Below are positions 36,081 to 43,269 of a stretch of DNA of 64,000 bases, piece by piece (within the stretch, counting starts at the first letter, position 1; the number at the start of each line of letters is the position of its first letter). The notes beneath the pieces were generated by a model. It saw nothing but the letters and a program-made list of their open reading frames with translations. It had not been told where the DNA came from and made no database searches. A program made the position numbers and the translations under genes. Source of the DNA: Bacillota bacterium (GTDB taxonomy: Bacteria; Bacillota; Bacilli; Paenibacillales; UBA4045); contig JAEZQY010000018.1 of assembly GCA_023441055.1 (NCBI GenBank), positions 230,207 to 294,206 of the forward strand, written 5' to 3'.

Positions 36081-36179
36081 TCAGTCTTGCTCATTCCCCC
36101 ACAGCTTGGCGCCGCCGCCCTTGCTCTGCCGCCAGGCATGCCGCCAGCGATGCACGTCTCGCACATCGATCTCCGGCAT
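36081..36179 (-). CDS. Possible 32-residue basic micro-protein
   Basis: ATG 36179 on the minus strand opens 32 codons (begins MPEIDVRDVHRWRHAWRQ, ends KLWGNEQD). The ribosome site (AAGTGAG, nine bases upstream) is weak. Composition is protein-like, and the frame fills an otherwise empty gap, but this could be chance. No family was recognised. Confidence 0.2.
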   Translation of the reverse strand: MPEIDVRDVHRWRHAWRQSKGGGAKLWGNEQD

Positions 36180-36318
36180 ATTGCTGCGCTCACTTGCCGC
36201 CGGCAGCGGCGGGAATGGACGGTGCGGCTCGGCGTATCGCAAATCCAATGCGGATCCTGCGGGATGGGAATGAATGTGATAAAATGAAACACATGTAGAA
36301 GAGAGGGGTTCGTTCAAG

Positions 36319-37839
36319 ATGGCGCTTCTGATGGGTATCGATATTGGCACAACAAATACGAAGGTAGGCGTGTTCCGCGAGGATGGCACGCAATTGGCTG
36401 TTTCCGCGCGGCCGACAGTTTCCTATACGAATCCGGAGGGATTCTCTTATTATGATCCGGAGGAGATGTGGGCGCATATCGTCTCGGCGATGCGTGAGGT
36501 TGTGGATGTGGTTGAAGCCAAGGGTCTGGGCTCTGGCAAGCAGGTTAGATCGATCGGAATTACGAGTATGGCCGAGAGCGGCCTGCTGCTGGATCGAGAT
36601 ACAGGAGAGCCGAAGTCGGTGTTCCTGCCTTGGTTCGATACATGCAGCAGTCCGCAGGCGAAGCGGATTGCCGCTGAGTCGGACCTGTACGAGCGGTTTA
36701 CAGTGAGCGGCATACATAGCAGCTTCAAGCTTGGGTTACCGAAGCTGATGTGGCTGCTGGATCGCGACCCTACGGCGTTCAATAACGCAGTATGGCTGTC
36801 GGCGTCAGGCTACATTGCTTACCGCTTATCGGGCGTGTATGGCTTCGATTATACGCTGGCGGCGAGAACGTTCGCCTTCGATATTCATGCTAAGAGATGG
36901 GATATGGAGTGGATCCGGCACTTCGGTATCGATCCGGCGATCTTCCCTGAGGCGACACCGTCAGGAACAGCATTGGGTGCTGTGACTAGTGAGGTCGCTG
37001 ACAGGCTGGGGATCGCGGCTGATGCGGCTGTAGCGATTGCGGGCCATGACCATGTGGTGGCCTCTCTGTCTGTGGGCGCGATTACACCGGAGATTGTCTA
37101 TGACTCGATGGGCACGGCGGAAACCCTAGTCGGTACGCTGACTCAGCGCAAGCTCGGCCGCGCGGAGTACGAGTCGGGTCTGTCTTATGGCTGCCATGTC
37201 GCGAAGGATCGGATGTTCTGGATGGGCGGGCAGCCCGCATCCGGCGGATCAGTAGAATGGCTGCGCGGGATACTAGGCGAGCCGCAGCTGAGCTATGAGC
37301 AGGTACTGGACCTGCTGGCACATGTGGATCAGCAACCTACGGGGATTCTCTATTATCCGTATCTGTCCGGTAGCAGTGCGCCCAAGCCGAATGCAGCTGC
37401 GCGCGCGGCATTCATCGGATTGGCGAAGACGCATAGCAAGGGCGATCTGCTCAAGGCCGTGCTCGAAGGCACCACCTACCAGCTGCAGGCGATTCGTCTA
37501 GAGGCAGAGCGCATTGCGGGACGCAGCATCGAGCGGCTAGTGGTCGTCGGCGGCGGGACGCGTAATCCGTTCTGGGTACAGGTGAAGGCGGATATACTCG
37601 GCTGCTCGCTCGCGCTGCCGCCGATTGATGAGGCCAGCCTGCTCGGTGCGGCATTATGTGCAGCTGTCGGCGCAGGTGTATTCGGCTCTGCCGAAGCGGC
37701 CGGTGACGCAACCGTAGGACTGGCAGCACGCCATGTCGAGCCGGATGCGGCCCGTCACGCCAGCTACCAGCAGCTGTTCGAGAACGGCTATCAGGTGTTG
37801 CTAGCGCCGCTGCACGCTTACTACAAGAGCAGAGCATAG
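36319..37839 (+). CDS. FGGY-family carbohydrate kinase
   Basis: The 506-residue cytosolic sugar kinase has the actin-like ATPase phosphate loop at the start (LMGIDIGTTNTKVGVF, residues 4-19). The C-terminal FGGY domain has the adenosine loop LVVVGGGTRNPFWVQ and the GxxxxSGG-like segment GGQPASGGSVEWL. The family phosphorylates xylulose, gluconate, glycerol, ribulose and others; the substrate cannot be fixed. It starts at ATG 36319 behind AGAGGGG. It stands alone between two intergenic stretches and is separated by a terminator and an unrelated gene from the sugar block upstream, so a link to that pathway is only possible. Confidence 0.88.
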   Translation: MALLMGIDIGTTNTKVGVFREDGTQLAVSARPTVSYTNPEGFSYYDPEEMWAHIVSAMREVVDVVEAKGLGSGKQVRSIGITSMAESGLLLDRDTGEPKSVFLPWFDTCSSPQAKRIAAESDLYERFTVSGIHSSFKLGLPKLMWLLDRDPTAFNNAVWLSASGYIAYRLSGVYGFDYTLAARTFAFDIHAKRWDMEWIRHFGIDPAIFPEATPSGTALGAVTSEVADRLGIAADAAVAIAGHDHVVASLSVGAITPEIVYDSMGTAETLVGTLTQRKLGRAEYESGLSYGCHVAKDRMFWMGGQPASGGSVEWLRGILGEPQLSYEQVLDLLAHVDQQPTGILYYPYLSGSSAPKPNAAARAAFIGLAKTHSKGDLLKAVLEGTTYQLQAIRLEAERIAGRSIERLVVVGGGTRNPFWVQVKADILGCSLALPPIDEASLLGAALCAAVGAGVFGSAEAAGDATVGLAARHVEPDAARHASYQQLFENGYQVLLAPLHAYYKSRA

Positions 37840-37871
37840 GTTGGCGGATGTATACGAAGCTTAAACTTGTC

Positions 37872-37912
37872 GATGAAGGTCAGCGATCTTAAGGGATCGT
37901 TGGCCTTCATTG
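37872..37912 (+). terminator. Hairpin after the FGGY kinase gene
   Basis: ATGAAGGTCAGCGATC (37872-37887) pairs with GATCGTTGGCCTTCAT (37894-37909), two wobbles, 6-base loop. The downstream tract is not T-rich, so termination strength is unsure. Confidence 0.55.
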
Positions 37913-37977
37913 GCGTTTGCGCAGCACATGGCCGTTAGAAGCAACTGTACTAGAAAGTACGAGGCTGAGGTTGATAA

Positions 37978-38113
37978 TGGGAGAGTGGCAGGTTTGATCA
38001 GTAATCCGCAGTCAAGGTTGATGTGTCGGAGTAGTAAACGAAGGTCGATACTGGGAGAGTGGCAGGTTTGATCAGTAATCTGCAGTCAAGGTTGATGTGT
38101 CGGAGTAGTAAAT
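37978..38113. repeat. 74 bp direct repeat, about 1.8 copies
   Basis: Two near-identical tandem units start with TGGGAGAGTGGCAGGTTTGA at 37978 and 38052. They differ at very few positions; the second breaks off near 38113. This is the first part of the gene-free stretch 37840-38541. Confidence 0.85.
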
Positions 38114-38140
38114 GGAGATCTGTATGGGGTCAGTGGCGTG

Positions 38141-38318
38141 ACCTGCAAATCTGCATTTGTTTGGCTCGATGTTGCATCAATAACAGGGCTGACCTGCAAA
38201 TCTGCATTTAAAAGGTTGATTTCGTCTTGAAACCTACTGTTTCGGTCGTTTTAACTGTACAAATGCAGGTAATTAGTAGTTTTGATAGTGATAAGATGGT
38301 TTTACCTGCAGAAATGCA
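38141..38318. repeat. Second array of TGCA-centred imperfect palindromes
   Basis: Four elements: ACCTGCAAATCTGCA at 38141 and 38192, TGTACAAATGCAGGT (inverted) at 38256, and ACCTGCAGAAATGCA at 38304. Spacings are 51, 64 and 48 bp. The core matches the array at 7309-7490. Confidence 0.75.
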
Positions 38319-38341
38319 GCTCGTGTGCTCGATAATCGTGT

Positions 38342-38413
38342 CCTCGCTGCTCGTTCGCCCAGTGCTCATGTCCTGATGCGGTGCCCTCGCTGCTCATGTG
38401 CCCCGATGCGTGA
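38342..38413. repeat. 43 bp degenerate direct repeat
   Basis: CCTCGCTGCTC occurs at 38342 and 38385, each followed by a partly matching tail ending in CTGATGCG or CCGATGCG. Two imperfect copies, period 43 bp, directly before the Fnr-type promoter. Confidence 0.5.
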
Positions 38414-38458
38414 CTGTCCGCCAAGTTCACATCACTGTTCACAACTAACCCCTTACTT

Positions 38459-38501
38459 TGTGAATTTAATCACATCATTATAGGTGATCATTTTTTATAA
38501 T
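38459..38501 (+). promoter_or_regulatory. Fnr/Crp-type site and promoter for the hemerythrin operon
   Basis: TGTGAATTTAATCACA (38459-38474) is a perfect TGTGA-N6-TCACA palindrome. TATAAT (38496-38501) follows so that the predicted start near 38508 places the site centre at about -41.5, the class II activator position. This predicts activation under oxygen limitation by an Fnr-like protein. Confidence 0.75.
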
Positions 38502-38541
38502 GAGTATATAGAAAATTGTTATAGGCAGGAGGAAGAACGAG

Positions 38542-39084
38542 ATGACTAACGCTGTGTTGGATAGAGCGCCAGGAGTGGCGCCGGCAACTGCAGTAGAACA
38601 TCCGATGATTCGATTTACGGAAGCGCTGGATCAGTTGAAGGCCGAACATATGGTACTCCGGAATAAGCTGCAGGAATTCGCTATGATTGATGAAGTCATT
38701 CGCGCGGGGAAGCCGAATACGGATTGGTATGGCACGCTGCGCAATCTGAAGGAGCGGGTCGAGGCATTCCTGCAATTGCTCGATGCGCATTCCTTGCAGG
38801 AGGATCTAACCTTGTTCCCGACGGTGCGTATGTATATGGAAGAGGATGAACGTGTGATCGATGTCCTGGAGGAGGATCATCAGTTAGCTGTACAATATAT
38901 TGAAGCCTTCCTCGAGGAGCTCAAGCACTCGGTATCTCCGATTTATCAGGGCTGCGCGACGCGCATTATCGAGCTGCTGATGAATGCCCATCAATTGCTG
39001 CTGGATCACTTCCAGGCGGAGGAGCAATTCATCTATCCGCTGGCTGATCAAATACTGGATGACATTGATTACCTGTCTTGTTAG
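38542..39084 (+). CDS. Hemerythrin-like protein
   Basis: The 180-residue all-helical protein has the residues expected for a di-iron hemerythrin bundle: His36, His83 and Glu87 (HSLQED), His113 (EDH), and His156 with Glu160 (DHFQAEEQFIYP). Family roles are oxygen or NO binding and repair of iron-sulfur centres under nitrosative stress. It begins at ATG 38542 behind AGGAGG and is the first gene after the Fnr-type promoter, so expression without oxygen is likely. The YhfH-type zinc-ribbon gene follows 36 bases after the stop and is probably cotranscribed. Confidence 0.85.
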   Translation: MTNAVLDRAPGVAPATAVEHPMIRFTEALDQLKAEHMVLRNKLQEFAMIDEVIRAGKPNTDWYGTLRNLKERVEAFLQLLDAHSLQEDLTLFPTVRMYMEEDERVIDVLEEDHQLAVQYIEAFLEELKHSVSPIYQGCATRIIELLMNAHQLLLDHFQAEEQFIYPLADQILDDIDYLSC

Positions 39085-39120
39085 AATGAAGGTAGATTAC
39101 TACTTGAAGGAGTGAGCGTG

Positions 39121-39303
39121 ATGTTAGGGATAACGAGTACGGAATTCTTCAAGGTATTGCCCCCAAGAGTATGCTGCGATTGTCACCAAGAGCTGGTGGA
39201 GATGGCGGATTGCTATAAGACAGTATGCGAGAAGTGTGACGGTACCGTATTCTATCCGCTTAGTCCGTTCCATGAAGCTCCTATACCGAATAAGACTGCA
39301 TAA
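39121..39303 (+). CDS. YhfH-type small zinc-ribbon protein
   Basis: The 60-residue protein has Cys pairs C18/C21 and C36/C39 and an extra Cys at 19 and 31, which would bind one zinc. The frame EFFKVLPP followed by CxxC, then ADCYKTVCEKC, follows the pattern of the YhfH family of Bacilli. ATG 39121 is chosen behind GAAGGAG with 8-base spacing; in-frame GTGs upstream overlap that site. It lies behind the hemerythrin gene with no terminator between, so it probably shares the Fnr-type promoter. The family has no known function. Confidence 0.75.
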   Translation: MLGITSTEFFKVLPPRVCCDCHQELVEMADCYKTVCEKCDGTVFYPLSPFHEAPIPNKTA

Positions 39304-39355
39304 AATAGTAATACGAGCGATGAGCGCTTACTGATAACTGTATACGTCGATCTCG

Positions 39356-39393
39356 ATAACTCTAGTTGCTCCGACTAGGGTTATTCGATTTGT
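39356..39393 (+). terminator. Terminator after the hemerythrin/YhfH operon
   Basis: ATAACTCTAGT (39356-39366) pairs with ACTAGGGTTAT (39374-39384), one wobble, followed by TCGATTTGT. Confidence 0.6.
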
Positions 39394-39475
39394 CATGGTA
39401 GAGTTCCCTGAACTTTAGTATGATAATAATCACAGATACCATTCACAAGAAGTCAAAGTTGAGGAGAGTGCTCTT

Positions 39476-40897
39476 ATGAACGTTAGACGGATATGGACCC
39501 GATGGATGAGTATGACAGTTGCGCTAATGATCGCATTAATTCCTCTAGGCATAATACATGAAGTACAAGCCGCCACTCGGACGTTCACGGATACGCAGTC
39601 GCACTGGGCGAAGGCGTACATTGAGTGGGGAGTGGAGCATGGCATTACAGCGGGGTATGAGGATGGCACCTTCCGCCCGAACGTTCCGGTTAAGGAGCGT
39701 GAATTCCTGGCGATGGTCTTCCGGGCGAATCCTGACATGGAGGTCTCCGCGCCTGCTGCTGGTGAAGCCTGGTATGATCCCTACTATACAACGGCACTCA
39801 GTCTCAATTATCCAGTATCGGACAAGCTGGCCGAGTACGACTACACACGCGGCCAAGTCGCGCGGGTAATCGCAGCCACGCAGGGCCAGCATCTATCGAC
39901 GAATGCGGCTATTCAGTATCTGCTCGACCACGGATTATCCAAGGGCAAGACGAGCGCGACGATCGAGGGCTATGCCGCCGGTGACACGCTCACGCGCGCA
40001 GAGGCGTTGACCTTCATCTATAATGTGGTGCATGCGGGCGATGAGCCAGACGCCGAAACCGCCGCTGCGGACTTCACGCTGAACGGCATCGCGATCGGAG
40101 ATACAGAGGCACAGGTGATCGCCAAGCTGGGGCAGCCAAGCCGCAAGGATATAACGGATCGCAGCTATACGTGGTACATCTATAATCAAGATTATGCGCA
40201 GTATGCTCAGATAGGCATCGCCGATGGCAAGGCTGTAGCGCTCTACAGCAACGCTGGCGGATGGAAGTCGGCGAGCGGCGTAGTCGCAGGCGCATCGAAG
40301 GCCAAGGTGGTGGAGCACGCAGCGGTGTCAGCCAGCACCATCGATGATGAGACGTACACCTACTCGGACAGCGGGCTGTCGATTACCGTCTACCTCGATA
40401 AGCATCAATCCGATCAGGTGGATGCAATTCTGATCGAGCACAGCAGTGTCACGAAGGTTGATCAGCTGGCCAACTCCGACTCGCGGTCGAAGCTGATCGC
40501 GGCGTATGAGCGAGAGGTGTTCGACCTGACGAACGCATTCCGCGTGAAGCGCGGTCTGTCCGCCTTAGCCTGGCATGATCTTGTCGCCTCAGCGGCGAGA
40601 GGGCATAGTGCGGATATGGCGGTTAAGGGGTATTTTGACCATACGAACTTGTCGGGGCTTGAACCATGGGATCGCCTGAGCGCGGCGGGTGTTCCCGCTT
40701 ATCGAACGGCTGGCGAGAACATCGCGGCAGGACAGCGGAATGCGATTGAAGCGCATCACGGCTGGCTGAATTCGGAGGGGCATCGGAAGAATATGCTGAG
40801 CGACCGCTTCACCATGCTAGGGGTTGGAGTCGCCTATGACGCTGACAGCGAGTACGACTGGTACTACACACAGAAATTCTATACACCGTTAGATTAG
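39476..40897 (+). CDS. Secreted SLH-CAP domain protein
   Basis: The 473-residue exported protein has a signal peptide (likely cut after VQA at 32) and an SLH region (about 36-180), of which the first repeat (FTDTQSHWAKAYIEWGVEHGITAGYEDGTFRPN) is clear and later ones are degenerate. A CAP-associated domain follows (about 200-320), then a C-terminal CAP/SCP domain (about 345-470) with the expected His and Glu residues in AARGHSADMAVKGYFDH, AGENIA and GHRKNML. The layout resembles YlbC/YkwD-type wall proteins with SLH anchoring added. It starts at ATG 39476 behind GAGGAGAG. It is probably attached to the wall surface; the biochemical role of bacterial CAP domains is unsettled. Confidence 0.87.
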   Translation: MNVRRIWTRWMSMTVALMIALIPLGIIHEVQAATRTFTDTQSHWAKAYIEWGVEHGITAGYEDGTFRPNVPVKEREFLAMVFRANPDMEVSAPAAGEAWYDPYYTTALSLNYPVSDKLAEYDYTRGQVARVIAATQGQHLSTNAAIQYLLDHGLSKGKTSATIEGYAAGDTLTRAEALTFIYNVVHAGDEPDAETAAADFTLNGIAIGDTEAQVIAKLGQPSRKDITDRSYTWYIYNQDYAQYAQIGIADGKAVALYSNAGGWKSASGVVAGASKAKVVEHAAVSASTIDDETYTYSDSGLSITVYLDKHQSDQVDAILIEHSSVTKVDQLANSDSRSKLIAAYEREVFDLTNAFRVKRGLSALAWHDLVASAARGHSADMAVKGYFDHTNLSGLEPWDRLSAAGVPAYRTAGENIAAGQRNAIEAHHGWLNSEGHRKNMLSDRFTMLGVGVAYDADSEYDWYYTQKFYTPLD

Positions 40898-40934
40898 CGC
40901 GCGCAGGCGCGAAGCGAAGGGGATAGCAAGCAGC

Positions 40935-41831
40935 GTGAAGACATTCAAGAAGGTGTATATCGAGGTGACGAGCGTCTGTAATCTGGCTTGCAGCTTCTGC
41001 CCGCCGACGGAGCGCAAATCCAATTTCATTCAAGTGGACGCGTTCCGGGCCATCCTGGATCAGGTGAGGCCGCATACCCGGCATATCTATCTCCACGTGA
41101 AGGGGGAGCCGCTGCTGCATCCGAGGATTGACGAACTGCTGGACGCCGCCCATGAGAAGGGGCTACGGGTGAATATCACGACCAATGGCACCTTGATTCA
41201 TAAGAACCGGCACAAGCTGCTGGGCAAGCCGGCGCTGCGTCAGATGAACTTCTCCCTGCACAGCTTCGACGGGCATGAGGGCTCAGAGGACCGCGAGGGC
41301 TATCTGCGGCAGATCCTGGCGTTCGTCCGGGAGGCGGCGCAGCACAAGGTGATCTTCTCGTTCCGGCTGTGGAATCTGGATCAGGATAATCGCACGAATG
41401 TTGCGCGTAGCCGCAATCGGGAGACGCTGTCGATTATTGAACAGGAGTTCGGGCTGGATTATCGCATCGAGGAGAAGGTCGTCCCGGGCGGCGGGGTGAA
41501 GCTGGCGGAGCGGGTGTACATCAATCAGGACTATGAATTCAAGTGGCCGAGTCTGGCGGAGACAGAGGATGATGGTGTCGGCTTCTGTCATGCGCTGCGC
41601 AATCAGGCGGCGGTCCTGGTAGATGGCACAGTCGTGCCTTGCTGTCTAGACGGCGAAGGCGTGATTAATCTAGGCAATGTGAATCGCCAGTCCTTCTCCG
41701 ATATTGTCGAGGGCGAGCGCGCGAATGCGCTGTACGACGGCTTCTCTCGCAGGCAGGCGGTCGAGGAGCTGTGCAGGAAGTGCGGGTACCGAACACGGTT
41801 TGACATCGAGGCAGAGGCAGGAGTAGAGTAG
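40935..41831 (+). CDS. Radical SAM protein with SPASM-like C-terminal cysteines
   Basis: The 298-residue enzyme has the radical SAM cluster motif CNLACSFC (Cys15, 19, 22) and the TIM-barrel segment with KGEPLLHP and TTNGTLI. A second cysteine group (FCHALRN, VPCCLDGEG, LCRKCGY) is typical of SPASM/twitch domains holding an auxiliary iron-sulfur cluster. Such enzymes modify peptides or anaerobically mature enzymes. No precursor peptide gene is evident beside it. It starts at GTG 40935. Nearby nitroreductase and Fnr-type genes suggest use under low oxygen, but that is inference from position. Confidence 0.85.
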   Translation: MKTFKKVYIEVTSVCNLACSFCPPTERKSNFIQVDAFRAILDQVRPHTRHIYLHVKGEPLLHPRIDELLDAAHEKGLRVNITTNGTLIHKNRHKLLGKPALRQMNFSLHSFDGHEGSEDREGYLRQILAFVREAAQHKVIFSFRLWNLDQDNRTNVARSRNRETLSIIEQEFGLDYRIEEKVVPGGGVKLAERVYINQDYEFKWPSLAETEDDGVGFCHALRNQAAVLVDGTVVPCCLDGEGVINLGNVNRQSFSDIVEGERANALYDGFSRRQAVEELCRKCGYRTRFDIEAEAGVE

Positions 41832-41877
41832 AGAGGGATATTCCATTTTTTATCATAAAATAAAGAGGTGACCTCAC

Positions 41878-42423
41878 ATGGTAGATGTCATTACGGCAAT
41901 CGAGCAGCGTAGGGAAATCACGCAATTCAAGAAGGAGTCCCTCCCGCAGGAGGTGCTGGACCAGCTTGTGAAGGCGCTGTACCTCGCCCCGGCGGGTAAT
42001 AATCTGCCATCACGGGAATACGTGCTGGTGACGGACCGCTCGAAGCTCGAGCAGCTAAGCGCGACGACGCCTTATATGAAGTGGCTGATGCATGCCGGTG
42101 CTGGTGTGGCCATTATCGGGAATGAGAGCCTCAGCAAGTATTGGCTGCAGGACGCCTCGATCGCAGGCGCGTTCCTGTGGCTGACAGCGACATCGCTCGG
42201 CCTGGGCGCGGCTTGGGGAGCGGTATATCATTCCGAGGATACCGAGGAGTCGAGGCGCCGAGAGGATTATGTGCGTTCGCTGCTCGGCGTGCCGGAGTCG
42301 ATGCGCGTAGTCGCGGTAATCGGGGTAGGGTACTCGGCTGTACATCCTGAGCCCAAGGAGATGTATCCGCTGGAACGCGTGCTGCATCGCGAGCTGTTCA
42401 AGAGCGGGGAGCAGCAGTCATGA
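41878..42423 (+). CDS. Nitroreductase-family protein
   Basis: The 181-residue flavoprotein of the NfsA/NfsB fold has the opening ITAIEQRREITQFKKE with the FMN-phosphate-binding arginines (RR at 12-13) and the helix TATSLGLGAAWGAVYHSED of the dimer core, ending with EVP-like VPESMRVVAVIGVGYSA. It should use FMN and NAD(P)H to reduce nitro, quinone or enone substrates. ATG 41878 has AGAGGTGA upstream, which is part of a short palindrome GAGGTGACCTC that may fold over the site. The stop overlaps the start of the racemase-family gene (ATGA). Confidence 0.85.
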   Translation: MVDVITAIEQRREITQFKKESLPQEVLDQLVKALYLAPAGNNLPSREYVLVTDRSKLEQLSATTPYMKWLMHAGAGVAIIGNESLSKYWLQDASIAGAFLWLTATSLGLGAAWGAVYHSEDTEESRRREDYVRSLLGVPESMRVVAVIGVGYSAVHPEPKEMYPLERVLHRELFKSGEQQS

Positions 42424-43115
42424 AGACGATTGGCATCATCGGCGGGATGAGCTGGCTATCGACGATCGTCTATTATCGGATGCTGAATCAATATGCAGCT
42501 GGTCATCTAGGCGCGCCGCATTCCGCTAAGGTGATCGTGTACAGCGTTGACTTCGCGGAGGTCGTCGCGATGCAGAAGCGCGGCGCTTGGGAGGAAGCAG
42601 GCGCGCTGCTCGCAGAGGCAGCGCGATCACTGGAAGCCGCCGGAGCGGACTTCGTGCTGATCGGCGCGGTGACGATGCATAAGGTGGCCGATGCGGTGCA
42701 GGCGGCGACCCGCCTGCCATTGCTGCATGTCCTCGACGTGACCGCGGATGCGATTCGCTCAACCGGACTGCGCAAGGTTGGATTGCTCGGCACGCGCTAT
42801 ACGATGGAGGACGGCTTCGCCGCGGAGCGTCTAGCTGCTGCCGGCATCGATACGATTATCCCGCTGGAGGCGGACCGCGAGCAGGTGCATCGAATCATCT
42901 TCGAGGAGCTGGCACAGGACAAGATCATCGACTCGTCTCGCGACCAGCTGTGCGCGATCATCGAGGAGATGGGCGCGCGCGGCGCCGAAGGGGTCATTCT
43001 TGGCTGCACCGAGCTCATGCTGCTGATTCATCAGTCGGATTGCCGGCTGCCGGTGTTCGATACGACCTCGCTGCATGTGATGGCGGCCGGTGCTCGAGCA
43101 ATAGATCAGCAATAG
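42420..43115 (+). CDS. Aspartate/glutamate racemase-family protein missing the first catalytic Cys
   Basis: The 231-residue protein of the Asp/Glu racemase family starts KTIGIIGGMSWLSTIVYYR and has the second catalytic cysteine in ILGCTELM (Cys196). The first catalytic position, usually C-x-N-T-M-H, reads GAVTMHK (82-88): no cysteine is present there. Two-base racemisation needs both sites, so activity is either one-sided, changed or lost. A related E. coli enzyme, YgeA/EcL-DER, is reported to have Thr instead of Cys there and to work mainly in one direction, so the gene may still be functional. It is coupled to the nitroreductase and followed by a terminator. Confidence 0.82.
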   Translation: MKTIGIIGGMSWLSTIVYYRMLNQYAAGHLGAPHSAKVIVYSVDFAEVVAMQKRGAWEEAGALLAEAARSLEAAGADFVLIGAVTMHKVADAVQAATRLPLLHVLDVTADAIRSTGLRKVGLLGTRYTMEDGFAAERLAAAGIDTIIPLEADREQVHRIIFEELAQDKIIDSSRDQLCAIIEEMGARGAEGVILGCTELMLLIHQSDCRLPVFDTTSLHVMAAGARAIDQQ

Positions 43116-43141
43116 TAACGTATATCGGAGATCGTGCAAAT

Positions 43142-43178
43142 AGACGCTAGGCAGAAGAAGCTGCTGGCGTCTTTTTTT
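43142..43178 (+). terminator. Terminator after the nitroreductase/racemase operon
   Basis: AGACGCTAGGCAG (from 43142) pairs with CTGCTGGCGTCT (one bulge and one wobble), followed by seven T residues up to 43178. Confidence 0.85.
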
Positions 43179-43189
43179 CGTTGCTTTTC

Positions 43190-43232
43190 AGTGAAATTTC
43201 TCACATACATTCCAGGGCGGTTCTGATTAAAT
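43190..43232 (+). promoter_or_regulatory. Second Fnr/Crp-type site and promoter, before the OFA transporter
   Basis: AGTGAAATTTCTCACA (43190-43205) differs at one base from TGTGA-N6-TCACA. An extended -10, TG-A-TTAAAT (hexamer 43227-43232), follows. The distance from site centre to -10 is 29.5 bp, exactly as in the hemerythrin promoter at 38459, placing the site at about -41.5. Confidence 0.6.
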
Positions 43233-43269
43233 GAAAACAAACGTATAAACAGGATGAGGAGTGGGCTTT

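Noticed and set aside
36190..36717. 175-codon minus-strand frame over the start of the FGGY kinase
   Set aside because: It is a shadow of the kinase gene, with no family likeness and no ribosome site.
38129..38330. Transposon ends or attachment sites
   Set aside because: The palindromes are multiple and evenly spaced, with no transposase, integrase or target duplication nearby.
41868..41884. Crp/Fnr site before the nitroreductase (GGTGACCTCAC)
   Set aside because: The half-sites are only 2 bases apart instead of 6, and the segment is the ribosome-binding site itself.
40935..43115. Radical SAM peptide-modification cluster (RiPP)
   Set aside because: No precursor peptide, leader-binding domain or exporter lies beside the radical SAM gene. 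The nitroreductase and racemase-like genes form their own unit.
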